Source: Cinclus cinclus (Eukaryota > Chordata > Aves > Passeriformes > Cinclidae). Taken from it: a stretch of DNA of 64,000 bases. The stretch is from positions 34,544,654-34,608,653 of the forward strand of contig NC_085052.1 of assembly GCF_963662255.1 (NCBI RefSeq), written 5' to 3'. The translations under genes and the position numbers were made by a program. Each line of letters starts with the position of its first letter. Positions within the stretch are counted from its first letter, which is position 1. The notes under the pieces were generated by a model. The model had not been told where the DNA came from and made no database searches. It saw nothing but the letters and a program-made list of their open reading frames with translations. Shown in pieces: positions 36,771 through 49,925 of the stretch.

Positions 36771-39700
36771 TTAAAATAGATGTGACAGCTGGGGTCAGAT
36801 TGAAATAAGATCCTAGATCTAGGAACACAGATTCTGTTCAGTGCTGGCACGAATTGTTTCAATGGTTTGAAGGATGTGCTGACTTGTGACAACAATTTTG
36901 AAGAAGAAATTGTTCTTGCTTATGAAAGTATTTCACAGCTTCATAGGAGTTTACTCAGGAATTGCAGTAGTTCTTAGTACCCATGAATAAAGCTAAACCT
37001 GTTTGGAATAACAGAGTGTAGAAGTGTGGGAAAGGGCTGGCATCTGTGATGAAAAAGTTATAACCACATTTATTCTTTTTAAGAACTGATTCTAATGCTT
37101 TTGGTGGTCATGTGATGATGAAAAATGAAGGGAATGGCATATCCTGGCAAAAATTCAGTAATCAGTGAAGAGAGAACTCAGTATGATGCTGTATTTGTTT
37201 TGGCTCATGGCAAATCTTGGGAGGAAATTTTTGAAGTTGATTTTTTTAGAAAGCAAGTTCAAGTGGCCCCTCTCCCAACTAGTTCAGGAGGTAATTTTTT
37301 TAAAGAAAAATGGAATAAACCTGTTTATTAAACAAGTGAAGCATTTACAAGCATAAAAAAAGAATAATATTAAACAGTGAAATTTTTCACTGTTTTGAAG
37401 AGATGGCAAATGTAGAGAGAGAGTTCTTTATGTGGGGTGCAGTTTGGCTCATTTAGTTTTTTGTCAGTCCCTCCTGTGCTGGAAAACGCGGCGTCCTGGG
37501 CCCTGGTGGGCCACAGGCATGAGCTTTTGATGCTTTTTTTGGGTTTTTGGTCTAGAGCAGGTTGATCAGTTTCAAGAAGAAGAAAAGTTGTAGTTCAGGG
37601 AACTTTTCTGTTTCAATTAGTTAAAAAATTAATTAAAGGAGAGCTCTTTTTTGTTGTCTGTGCAGCAGACAGCACAGTCTGTGAGAGAGAGTGAGAGCTG
37701 AAGTTCTTATTTTTATGTTTTTGAGTACAGTCGCCTCATACATTCCACCAATTTTCCTTCTTCCCCTTTTTGGTTCTCAGATGTAGTTTTAAAAGCACAG
37801 AACTCAATATCCAGCATAAGCAGGACAACTGGGGATACAGCATCATAAAGTCACCCTAGGACAGATGCCAGATGATGTAGTTACATGATCGTTCTCTACA
37901 AAGAGAAGAGATTCCAGAGATTTATAAACATTAGGACCTTTGACCTTCTCTCAAAAGCCTATTTACTGTTAAATGACTGCATGTGAAAACGTGCATGAAA
38001 AATGCAAAAATAGGGGCAGCTATGGGACTAATGCAGAATGTGATGCTCTCAGAGAAGGCTCTGTCTGTTGGGGTTTGGCTCAAACAGGGTTTATCACAAA
38101 GTTGCCAGCATGCCTGCTTGTGCTGGCCTGAATCCTTATGGCCGGCTTGTTAGAAGTTTGTGAAAAGAAGAGCTGGAATATAACCAGTTCTTTCCAAAGC
38201 ATTCTCAAAAAGCAAATGAGAGCCATTCAGTCAATACTAGATATGCAGTGGGTATAAATCTTGCAGGGCTTCAGATGAAATCCAGGGTGCAAAGTCACAG
38301 AGTAGAGTCACACAGTATCTGGTTCTATGTGAATAGAAGTCTGGCTGTTCCTGGGTGCCATGGGGTGAGGCTGCCATCCATTTTGTTAAGGAGAAAGAAT
38401 TTCTGCTTTTGTAGCGTTTAATTTTTAAATGAATAAATTTTATTGAAATGAAACTGCTTCAGTACTGTTACAGTAGGACAGAAGTCAGTAGATTCCTGTT
38501 CATTCTAGGGTGTCAAAGAAAATGTAAGATTTTTAACATTACCCAGCTCCCTGGTGTATGAGAGGTGTTCATTTCCCTTCTAGCTCGTGACCTATTTAAA
38601 ACTGAGCAGTGTGATATGCTTTACATATCCCTTCTGGTGCAACCACAATTAATCTTTTTTTTTTTTTTCCAATTTCAACATTTGCTGCAATAATTTTCAC
38701 TTGGTTGATCACAGCAGCCATTTGGGAGGTAAGGTTATAGAATCTGGGAACAAAAAGCTAGTGAGGCAACATTGTACCAGGTTGTTTTCAATGACAAACT
38801 GAAAATAAAAAGGATGATGAGCAGTGATGTTCTGAGCGTTAACATCTTTAACATCTTTGACCTGCAGATTTAGGTGAAGTCTAAACATTGGAAGAATAGA
38901 GCATACTTAAAATTTTTGTTCCAAATTTATTATGTAGCTTGGTGTTTGTAGTATTTAGATGTATTTATAGATCTCTTGTGAGGTCACGTATTTTTAAAGT
39001 TTCTGAAGCATTTTCATAGAAGCATTTTCATGAATATCATAGATGATTTTATGAATCAAATAGAAACATGGATTTAAATTCTGGTGAATAATCTCTAAGG
39101 TTTTTTTCTTGGCTTTGTGAAATAACACAAGCTCTTTTTAGCATTGATATATATATATTGATATATATGTTTCTATTTCTTTTGTTAAATTAATATGACC
39201 ATAAAAGGTAATGCACGCTTTGATGAAATCTGTTTGTTTCTTTTTCAACAGTCCTTTTTGTATGCATGATTTATTTAGGTAAAGTGGCACAACTGTGCCT
39301 TTCCTAGAGTTTGTTTTACATAAATAAATTTGGAATTTATTTATGTAAGTACATAAATGTTTGAATCTTAAATGCCTGATTATTTCTTCCGCTCCGAGAG
39401 GAGCACTGGGTGTTTTCACAGGCATCCTCCCTGGCTGCTCTGTTCTTTAGGGAGTGCTGTGGGCAGGGTGTGCTGACCCTGCTGCCTCCCTTGGTCTGGC
39501 TGCAGGATGCAGGCTGGGGATGGAGATGTGTCAAGCTTCCCTTCTTCCAGTGCAGCTGTGAGCACGAGTAGAAATGAAAGGTGGATTGTGTGCCCTGTAG
39601 CCCGGATTCCTTGTTTACTCCTTGGTGCAGCAGCTGGAGATAGTGTACGATACCCTTGGAGACTGGAGAGAAAGCTCAGCTGTCGCTCGTGTGGCTGCTC

Positions 39701-42700
39701 AGGGACTCCTGATAGTTTCCAGCTCTCGCCACTGGGACTGCCAGCATTGTTCTTTGTCCCTACAAGTGAATCTCCCCAGCTCGTACTAAAAACCACAGCT
39801 GCTTCCCTTTTCTTCCCCCCTCGGAGCTGCTGAATGGTCCATCGAGGGTAGAGGAGGAGAAAACAGGACTCCAGGAGAAGAGGAATGCACTTACACTGCA
39901 CCATGAAGAAACTGCTTGGTGTGTAGGAATGCCTTTCAGGAGCATGGATCTCCTGGAGAATTCTGGCATGTCTAATTTAAAATGTTTGTAAATTCCAGAG
40001 CTGGAGTCTGCACTCCTCCCTAAACGTTCTGAGTACTTCCTAAAGAATGGACATGCTGTGTGCTGACAGGGCGTATTTCTGACATAGCTCTTCAGGAGGA
40101 ATCCCTTGTGCAATGGTTATTATCTGTCACTCACTGGATTTCAGAAATACTTGCTTATCTGGATGTTCAGTAAGACATATTTTAACCTTAATAATTTTAT
40201 AATGGTCAAAAATTGCTTAGCTTTGCAGCTTATCAAAGAATGTGTCCTTACTAAATAGACCTTTCTGGTTACCTTACTGAACATACCTTTTTATAATATT
40301 AACCAAGTTTTCAAGGAATCTAACATTCAGTAAAGTAATTAGTAGGTATATTCTCCATTATTTGCTGGAAGATTTCCAAAACAATGTTAAAAAACGTCTA
40401 TTTCTTTTTCTAATTCTCAATCTTAGCATTCATGATGGAATGTAATGTTCATTCTGCTGCAGTAACATGGATTTTGGCTTGAGGTGTTTTATCAAAGTAA
40501 GGCTGTTTGAGGGATTTTAAACTGTGTTGTGTCATAATTGTAGAGGTTGTACTGAAACTGTGTGTGGCTTCACTGGAATCATTATTTTCTATAGGGTCTT
40601 TTGATGTTATGGTATTTGTAGGAGTAATTTTTTAAGTTTAAATGCTGGCTCAATAGTGCTGCAGATATTTCTGCTTTTTGTTTAACTGGTCAGGGTTCAC
40701 AAACGCTGGAATTTCTTTCTTACGGTCAGGGAGAAGAAAGTGATCTTGGCCGCCTTCTTTTCTTTTGCAAAATGTCCTTGTGACCAACTAGTATTTTCCT
40801 TTACAAATGACATTTGAAGTACATTTTTCATTTAAGTCACTGCTGAAGCTCTAATGGGGCCAGGGTTCCAGCACAAGTATTTTGCATGTATTCCTTTAAA
40901 GTTTTTCTCTATCTCTGCAGGGGGGTGTTAAGAAAATTAAGGAAATATTTTTTTAAATAATAATAATAAAGTAAGACTGCTAGTGACAGGCTGCTGAGCA
41001 GTGACTGTTGTTTATGAAATGTGTAGAGATGTGTGAAGGCTTGTTGCTTCTCAGCTCAAAATTTGTATCAAAATTTTCACAATTACAACAATAACTTTTT
41101 TGGAGCTTTAATTTTAGGGTTTTCAGCTCTCAATGTTGAGGTCACTAAGCATAGGGACTATAAAAACAAAATATAGGTGAAAATGGTTTTGATATCGCAG
41201 CCAGTCTTGCCTTTTCTGCAAAGTTCTTTCCTGCTTTCTGGTAGGCTGTGGGTTGTGTGCCAAAGTAAGGATAACTTCAGGGGCTTTATATGAACTCTGA
41301 TTCTTGTGTGGAAGGCAGAGCTGGGGTATTGAAGAGTTGGGTGTCCATCAAGACTGGATTTGATGTTTCTGTCTTCTGCTTCACCATATTTTATGAGTGC
41401 TGCAGTGAAGCAGATGGACACCTGCAGAGAAACACAACTGTCCCCCCATGGTCAGCCACTGAGCATTTCATATGAGCTCAGCAGACATCTGCTGTGCTGC
41501 ACTGGAGAGGGGAAACAGAAGGCAGAGTTCAAGTGGATGGAGAGAGGCTGTGCCATGGAAATCTGAGCCTGGGCAGCTGACTCCCAAACTGGGAGAAGCT
41601 GTCTGAAAATCAGTTCAGTTCAGGAGTCTGAGATGTTCAAATTAAGGGCACAGGTTTTCACATTTAGCATAGGATTTACAAAATCAATCGCTATACAACC
41701 AAATAAGGAGAAAAAGAGTATAACAGCTCTTCAGATCTTAGTGCAAAAAGTATGTCAGTATTTTTGTCAATTTAGTAACCTACCCAGAGTTTCCAAGAAA
41801 TGAAAATGGAAGGTGACTCATTCACTGTAAACATGAAATTGAAAACAAAATATATTAAATGCTTTGAGTCTTAGCCCTTTATCCTTCCACATGTCATTTT
41901 GAAGAAGCAGTCATTTTTATATTCTCATGCTGATTTATTCAGACACGTTGTGAAGAAATGCATGTTAAGTGATTTAACTGTCCTCCCCTTTGTCTTCTTT
42001 CAAACCGCTGTGGTGATGGAAAATGGGAGACATATGGATTGATATGGCTTTATGGCTTTTATGGTGGAAAATTGGGGAGCAGGAAGATGCTTGAAAAATG
42101 TTGTATTTGAGTATTAGAAGGTGTCATGAATTATGACTGGGGTGTGCAAAAACTTGTTTTAAAATAGAGCTGGTATAGACTAAGGTGAGTAATTGTGTAA
42201 AACAAAGCATGATTCTTAGTTCCCTCGTGTGCTGGGGTGTGAATGGAAAGAGTTGATCAGGGCATTGCTTTTATGGAGGGATGCTCTTTCTCTCCTCAGC
42301 CATGAACACTGACTGCTGGGCTTGTCTGGGCTGTGCTGTACACACCTCTGGGTGCCCTGGAAGCACAGACCTCCAGGGATCACTTTCTCTTCCAAAGCAG
42401 GCCCTGCTCCTTGCTGCTGGCTATCAAAGCTGTGTCTGGGAGGCTCGTCAGTGTCAGTAAAGCACTTCCTGAGCCTAAACCCATGGAGAATGGCTCTGTT
42501 TGCAAGAAACCAATTATGAGAGATGTCACAATCACTAAAGGCAAAGCTGCCCTGGGTATGACCTAAACATGCTGTGAGAGGAGATATTTCAGGGTGATTA
42601 GTGGTTTGGTGTTGTTAAAAAAGACCCAGGGTCGTCAAAAGGGATAATAACAGATGTTTGTAAACATTGTGTGTTAGGGACAGGGCTGTGAGACCTGCAT

Positions 42701-44314
42701 TGCCCTTAGAACAGATTAATGCAGTGTCTGTAATTCACCTGCTTGCTCACAAGACCAATAAAGCGAGCAAAGAAAGGGGCCTTAGATGAGGAAATTGGAG
42801 AGGAAGGGTGATGGCAGGTGATGATGGCAGAGGCTCATCAGAGGCACATGATTTAAATCAGTGAGGGAGAAAAGGCACCACTTGATGGGGATGGATGCCT
42901 GTTGAATTCTATGCAACCTTTAACATTTAGCAAAATCATTTCCCTGCTGATGTTTAACTGGGCCTGTCTGCTGCTTTGCAGTTTGTTTAGCACTAATTAC
43001 AGCACTCCAATGACGTGTAAAGATGCTATGGATTAGTGGTGTGCAAAGCTGTGCCAGGATATGCCCCTGATTCATGGAACTGTTGGAAGCAGTGTTTTCA
43101 GTTACAAGGCTTGAGATGTTCTGGAATGTTTGAGAAGCTCTTACCATGATAGAGTGTTTGGAGCTAGCCTTGAGAACTGTAATATTACAGCTTCCAGAAT
43201 ATGAGTAATAGTTTTGAGCAGTTTATGTGAAAGGTTGGAAGACGCATAACTAAATGATTACTATTAATAATAAAATAAATATGACTATGAGTAATTAATT
43301 ATTTTTCACAGGTTCTGTGAGAAAAAATACATGTATCTCTCAGCAAACACTGTTGCATATATTTTGGTAAAAATTGTGGCATATTTCAGGGGCACGAAGC
43401 GTATGGAATGGTCTCCACATGTAGGGAGGAAATCAGAGATTTAACTACAGCTAAGCAAAGGAGAGTGTTTGGCAGACCCCCAAGGGAATGATAATTCAAA
43501 CTATCATATGTGTGTACAGCTGTACAGAGATGGTCAAGAATCCCAGAGCTGTCCAGCTGCATCAGCACAAGGCTAATACAATTGAATTTCCTGTCCCTGG
43601 CCTGCTGATCTTGGTAAGGCTGCCCGACGTGCGAGTCCTCTGTGCGTGCAGGGCTTATTCTGGACAAGCGCTGGCACGGCACAGCGCTGTACCGAGTGTC
43701 GGAGCTCGCTCTGCAGGGAGGAGCAGTGCTCTCTGCCTGCGTCTCTGTGCTGTGGAGCTGCATTCCCTTGGATCAGTGCTAGTGCAGCTATCTCTGCACT
43801 GTTGCACTGCACAGGATGAGTGCTCAGGCTTCTCAGGAACACTTTCCAGCTGCTGTCAGAAGCATTTCAGGTGCTCTGTGGCATAATTTCAAATCTACTT
43901 GGTAAACAGATTTGAGATGTGAACACTGCTGAAATGAGGCTACCTAAAGCCTGGAACCAAAGCCCAGGCACCACAAACTGTGTTAGTTTGTACTGCAGAT
44001 TAGGAGCTTGCTCAGGCACAGTGAATGAAGAGAACATGCATGTTTGCTAACTGGTTGTTTTTAATGTCTTCCTTTTAGATTATTGTACATCACCTGCAGC
44101 TTACTCATTAGGTCAGTTACAGTTGCTGTGTTTTGTAGCATTTAATTTAGTGCTGTGTAAGCTGCTGCATTGAGCACAGCTCTCATGCTGAGGTCTGTTT
44201 AGCCCAAAACTCTGTGTGTCTGCACAGCAGAGCAGAAACACAAAGCACAGAGCCTGTGTGCTTCTGTCTTCTTCTGACAACTTGCCTGATATTTTTACAC
44301 AAGTCTGTACAATA
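36771..44314. other. CTNNA3 intron with simple repeats
   Basis: Mostly AT-rich. It contains a T14 run (38655-38668) and an AT repeat at 39146-39169. GC-richer blocks lie at 39.42-39.86 kb and 43.61-43.77 kb (the latter with many CpGs). Both could be remnants of LTR elements or small regulatory islands, but I cannot assign them. No gene is supported. Confidence 0.7.
39146..39169. repeat. GATATATAT tandem repeat
   Basis: Two imperfect copies of an AT dinucleotide run starting GATATATAT, separated by TTG. Simple repeat. Confidence 0.85.
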
Positions 44315-44344
44315 CAGTTATTTTGGTCATGACCAAAATAACTG
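44315..44344. repeat. 30-bp perfect palindrome
   Basis: The arm CAGTTATTTTGGTCA is followed with no spacer by its exact reverse complement. The centre GGTCATGACC is an inverted pair of nuclear-receptor-type half-sites. The flanking bases no longer pair, so the symmetry ends sharply. Confidence 0.95.
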
Positions 44345-47300
44345 AGATCAGTTTAGTGACCCATAATGAAAACCTCTTTATGCCTTTGTAACTGTCTTCT
44401 GTTAGTCAGACACGTTTTCTTCTGTACTGGTTGTGAAATCTCTCTTTGCTTAATCTGTTGGAGAGTTGTGATATTTGCTATGTTTCTAAATGTGTGTTCA
44501 TAGAATCAGAAAAGTAGGTGTGAAAGGAGTACAGGAGGTCTTCTGGAATCCATGCATCCCAAACCAGAACTATATATATGGGAGCACTTCCAACTGTTGG
44601 GATTTTTTCTGTGGAATGTCTGTCCTTATCTGTGCTGCAACCCCTCAGTGCTATCTGTACTGGTATTTCACTATCCTTCTTGTTAAACTGTTTCCCCTTT
44701 TATTTGTTTTTCTTCCTTCCATTTACATGTTTATGTTTTTTTCTTCTCTCCTGTCCACAGAGAACAGATAATGCAATTCCTTTTTATGTACTTGAAAATG
44801 ACCCACAATTTTTGCAGTTTTTTTCTTTGCAGCCTCAGTTTCCTCATTTCTCTAAATCCAAGTGCTCTTTTTTTGAGGACTCTTGTGCATGTCCAGTGCT
44901 CTCCTCCCCTCTTGTTCTGGAAGGAGTTTTTGAGGGGGGCAGAGAGCAGGGTTTTTAGTGCTCACAACTATGAAACATCACTTCAGCTGTGGATTTATCA
45001 TTGTAAAAGATGATGAAAGGTAACCAGATGTTTCTACAGGCTACAATCTATTAATTCACTTCTCTTCAATATTGTTTGTTTCAGGCAGAATTGGAGATGG
45101 ATTTACAACAGGGCAGCAAGTTTCCATTGCATTAATATATGAATTCCCTGTTGGAATTTTTTTTCGTAGGACTGCAATATAGCCAGCAGTTTGTTCTTTC
45201 CAATTTGAGTATAGACATTTGTGCATATTGAAATGTGTGTTTTTAAATTGCTTTTAGGTGTAGGTCTGCTTATGCTAGTTATAGAGAATATTTCAGTTTT
45301 TATCTTACCCTTTGTAATTTTGTTTGCTCTTTAAGCTTACTTTATTTTACATTACCTTGGTTGAGAATATTTAGGGATTTTTTCCAGTTGCAGAGAAAAG
45401 TTCTGATGAACCTTAATTAAATACATATTTCCATTTGATTGTGGTCCTTCATTGTGTGTTCCAGGATGTTTTCCCTTATGATTTTTTTGTACAATCCTTA
45501 CACTAATTTCATTTAGAGCATGTTCTTTGGACCTGCTTCCTGAACCTCATTTGTCAAGGGGTTAAAAGCCATGCTGGAGAAATGACATACATTATTGCCA
45601 TCTTCTTTTATCACATCCCCCTGGTCCTGTTAGAGAAAGAAAGGAGATTGCTTGGGCCAGCCCAAATGAATGTAACTTACTTTCAGTTTTATTTTTCTGT
45701 AATTGCATTTAGACTTCTGTTCCATTGCTCTTCCTTGTTTTCCTTTTTTTGTGGAATCCTCATTTCAAGGAGATATTATTTTTCTCTAGTTTGCTAATTA
45801 CCTCATCAGTACTCCAGCAGGGAGTTAAAATCACTTATGACTCTCAGGCTTGCTCAGAGTAAGATGGGATGAAACTAAACGGATATCATGTTGTCTTAAT
45901 TCTTCAGTGTGCTCTTTTCCAGTATTAATCTGAAATCTATTATTCTTTTTTGTTTCTAAGTTATGATTGCAACTGATCTTTGAAGTAATGTCTGGGGAAA
46001 AAAGAAAATAACATCAGTGAACTTTTTAACTTTCAAAGAAGAATCTAACTCTAGAGATTTCTCTTTAGCGCTCCAGCATTTGCTTCAACTTCTTCCTATT
46101 CTATCAATGTTTCCAGAATTTTTCTTGCAGTGTTTGGTATTCCTGGCTAATTCATTTTTTAAAATGTTTTGCTAGTATTAATTTTTGTCCTTTATGTGTT
46201 TGACTTACTCTTTTATATTTCATTCTAGTATCTGACAGAGTTTCTGTTTTGAATAGGCTACCTTCATGTGTGACTGTTTGTCATAGGTCACTCACTCTGT
46301 GTTTGCCCAAGTCATCTTTCTTCAAGGCCATCCTTTTTATTTTGCTGAAGGAGAAAACTAACCAAAACTGTACCACAGCAGGGTAAAATGTGTGAATCCA
46401 AAGGCATCTTTATATAACCCAGTGTTCATGTCTCCTGGAGGTAGTAGCTGTGTTATTTGGACTTAGCCTAACTGCTCTTCTGTGGGACTTAACCTGTTTA
46501 TTCATTCATGTGTGGTTTTGCTTCGCATTGAAGCTGCTGCAGCTAATGAAATACTTTTGCTGACTGTCCTTAGCAAGTGTTTTTGATCATGAAGCTGACA
46601 AAATGGAACTGTTCAGAAATTCTCTAACTTAGAAGGAAGATTAAATTAGTTACTGCATCTGGTTTTTTTCAGCTTGTTACCCACTGGAGTATTTCTGAGT
46701 ATGGTAAGGTTTTTTTTTTTCTTTAATGATTTAAATATTGTGAGTAATTCATTACAACATGACTGTGTGTAGAACTTCTTAATGAAACAGTAGCATAATG
46801 TAATTTAGTCAACTGTAACTTCTGCATTTGACCTTTACTGTGATAGTAAACTGCAAAAGTATAATATTCTTCAAAGCACACATCATGTGATTTAGAGACC
46901 TGCAGATGACATATATAGGGAAGTAGTTATGTATAACTATTATTCTAACACTCCTGTCCTTCTTTAACTGGATGTTTCACCAAGAACCTGCAAGCCAAGA
47001 GGTTTCAAAAAGGTTTATTGAGTGATACAGAAGTTCATATATTGGTGTGAGTATACACAGCTGTAATCCTGACAAAAATGGTATCTCTGGCTGTAAGAAC
47101 TGGACATTTAGAGCACTCGTGTGGAAAGTGGAAAATGAATTTTGACTGGTTTTGGGTTTTTTTTATATACAAGACAGGCTACTTTGGTTTGTTGGCTGTA
47201 TTAACCACACCATATTGTGATCATTTGATTCTTGGCTTTCTCATAACTGATATCATGAATTGTCTACTCATGAAAAGCAAATGCCCTCATTTCAGTTAAA

Positions 47301-49575
47301 TGTCTGGTTTTCTTTATTGACTGGACAACAGAAAGGTGATAAACTTGTTACCTGTGGTATTTCTAATGAGCTGTTTGCCTTGTGGTTAATTTTGACAAAC
47401 TATTAATTTGAAGCCTTGCATTCCTTTTAAAAAATTGAATCTTTAACCTTTTCTAAAATAGAAAAATCTGGAAAATTCTGAGAAATCCATCTAAGTGGTA
47501 GAATGAATTTTCTTATAGTTTTCATTACTGACTAGGAAGACTTGATTAAAGTATTTGATTTTTGACATATGGTATTTGATGAACTGTACAGTCCAAGGAT
47601 TTGATACCAGTGTATGGGGCCTTTGTTTGAAGTCCAGAGGTTCAAATCTGGCTTTTTTATGATGATCCGAGATGACACATAACAGCTGTTCTGTCCTATG
47701 ACAGCCTGTCCATTTATTAGTCTACCAACTCCCACATCATAATTATTTTGAATGAAACAGCAGGTATGTCTCTAGTCCCACGGAGGCTGGTGGTGTCACT
47801 GGTGTTTTCAGAGACACTTCTGTGGGCCTTTGCTGAATCAGAGCCTGAGTAAGAGAATGATCTCAGTAGTGAGTAGGCACAAAGCACCTCATGAATCAAG
47901 TCCCTTTGTTATCTTAGAGCAGTTATTTCTAAAAAATGCTCCTTGCAGAAAAAAAGAATGAGTTTTAATGGCTTTGGAAAAGTTTTCCCCAATCTTAATG
48001 CATAGATAGATAGTGTATGGGAAAATTCTGTACCTTTCTCTGGAGAGGAACTGCTGAATAAATTATTACTTAACCTAATGGTAAAGTTTGGGTCAGTCCT
48101 TTGAAGATAAAGTAATCCTCATTTGAACGTGATGCTCTGTCTGGTATTGTTTCCAGCTCAGTGATTAAAAGCTTAGTGACCCTCTTCAGTTTCTCCTGGA
48201 TTAGTGCCCTGGATTGGTGTGTGGGAGTTGAGGATAAGCTTGACAGGGACCAATAGGCCAGGCCATTGGTTTATGTATTGATAAGGAGCTCTCACAAAGA
48301 GCAGAGTAGTCATATCCATCTTTTGGGTTTGTTCTCTTTAAGAAGTGAATTACTGCATTTTTGAAGCAGTTTTTTTTTTCCCCAGATCAAAAGTAGCTAA
48401 AACTTATTTTATTGATTTATCCTCTGAAGTTCCTATTTTCTCTTGTTTTATAAGAGTGAACAGAGATTTTTATGATAAGGGAAACATTATATGTTCCCCT
48501 TAACATATAATATGTGGCTAGTTTGCTATGTAGTTTTCTCATGTTGATTGCCTTCTCTTTGGCATGTAGATCCATTTACACCACTATTCTTGTAACTTAC
48601 TGAAACTGCAAGTTTAGCTGGGTCAGATAAAATGTGTATTTTTGTTTTGCTGCTTATTGTGTAATTACTGTAAATGGTCATGAATGATCAGGAAGTTGCC
48701 TTGCAATGTAGCACCCATTGAATGCAATATCCAAGTGCTATATGGAAATAATTTTGTTATGTTAGAAAAAAATCATCTTATAGAGATTGTAAATTGCTTT
48801 TTACTTGATTATCTGAGAAGTCTGTAATTACCAAAATTGTTTTCCAGGGCAACTGTTATTATGTGGTTGGCTTTTTGGCAGTTTCCTATTACTGTGGCAT
48901 TAGCAGGCTGAATCAGCAGCAGATGTAAACACACTTAAGTGATTTTCACAAACCTGAGTTTTCAGGGCTAGCTGTTTAATATACTGCTCAATAGAATTTC
49001 AAATGTTTTGATTTTGGGGCATTTTTCTGTGCTGAAGTGATTGATGAGACTAATTTTAAATCTAGAAGTTGTCATTCTGTGACTGCTTAACAAGGACAAA
49101 TTATTTTTGTCTAAGTTGGAAGAAGAGTGTCTAAAAAGCAGGGAAAACAGTTAATAACAGACATGCCACAGCTGCTGTGTGGGTGTTGTAAGATGAGTAA
49201 GTATACAGAATGCAGGTGTATGCACTTGCTTAAATAGCTTTTTTTTGGGTGGGTTTTTTTTTTTCCTTGTTGTTGCTGTTAGTATATGACTCCCAGTTTA
49301 TGAGGAGAATGTTTTCCATGCTACACTTTCCTAATCAAATTTCCAGTTTGGTAATAATTCTGTAGAGAGCATGTGTGATGAAGAACATTAAAATTATGTT
49401 GAAGACTTGGGCGATTTTGAAACAAATTTCCTTGGTTTCAGAGAATGATTCCAAAAAAACCCAAGCACCCCAACGAAAATGACAGCAAAGCCTCAAGCAG
49501 AACAAAAAAACTCTCTTAAAACCAAAACAAAACGGTGCAGAAGGACCCCCCAAAGCCAGGGAATACACATGGTTT
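44345..49575. other. CTNNA3 intron, nothing recognised
   Basis: AT-rich intron with homopolymer runs near 46.71, 48.37 and 49.25 kb. No supported gene, RNA or clear mobile element. Confidence 0.7.
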
Positions 49576-49599
49576 AGAATGAGGTAGGAGTGTTTCTCA

Positions 49600-49925
49600 A
49601 GCCTTCCGAAGATGGCTGCAGCCCCAGCCACCTCCCGCTTCCTCCCGTTCCCTTCCTTTCTCGCCCTGGCCGGACGGTGGGAACAAGGAGCAGAACGTGG
49701 GGCGGGGATGCCGGTTCCCTCTGCTGCCGGGGTGTGCTCCCGCCCGTGCTCCCCTTCCCTGGGGAGCGCACGAGCCGCGCTGCCAGCCTGTGTCCCTCCT
49801 GCTGGCTTCCAGCCTGTGTGCTGTGGCTCTGCTCCTGGCTGCTGCTCGGTCCCACAGCCGTCCTTTGCCTCTGCTCTTCCTCTGGTTCTGCAGTGTTAGC
49901 TCTGAGCCGGCCGCAGACTTCACAT
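49600..49925. other. CpG-rich island of unknown origin
   Basis: About 325 bp of clearly GC-rich, CpG-containing DNA inside AT-rich intron. It starts with CCGAAGATGGCTGCAGCCCC, which contains an AAGATGGC YY1-type motif, and ends near GAGCCGGCCGCAGAC. Several overlapping frames are open on both strands simply because the segment is GC-rich; none resembles a known protein. It could be a solo LTR, an intragenic CpG island with promoter activity, or a retrocopy fragment. Confidence 0.5.

Noticed and set aside
39416..39904. 162-codon minus-strand open frame
   Set aside because: No recognisable domain, an overlapping open frame on +, and only slightly raised GC; most likely chance.
44500..44720. 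Possible old minus-strand CR1 (CATAGAATCAGAAAAG, then AGGAGGTCTTCTGGAATCCA)
   Set aside because: The first bases resemble a CR1 end, but the body matches too poorly to assign without alignment.
47639..47651. GGTTCAAATCTGG followed by a T-run, like a tRNA B box and pol III terminator
   Set aside because: No A box, acceptor stem or anticodon arm can be folded upstream at the right spacing.
49612..49899. ATG-initiated open frame of 95 codons beginning in the AAGATGGC context of the GC-rich island
   Set aside because: Several other frames on both strands are open over the same GC-rich DNA. The protein is low-complexity Ala/Pro/Cys-rich with no recognisable domain, and no splice or poly(A) context supports it.
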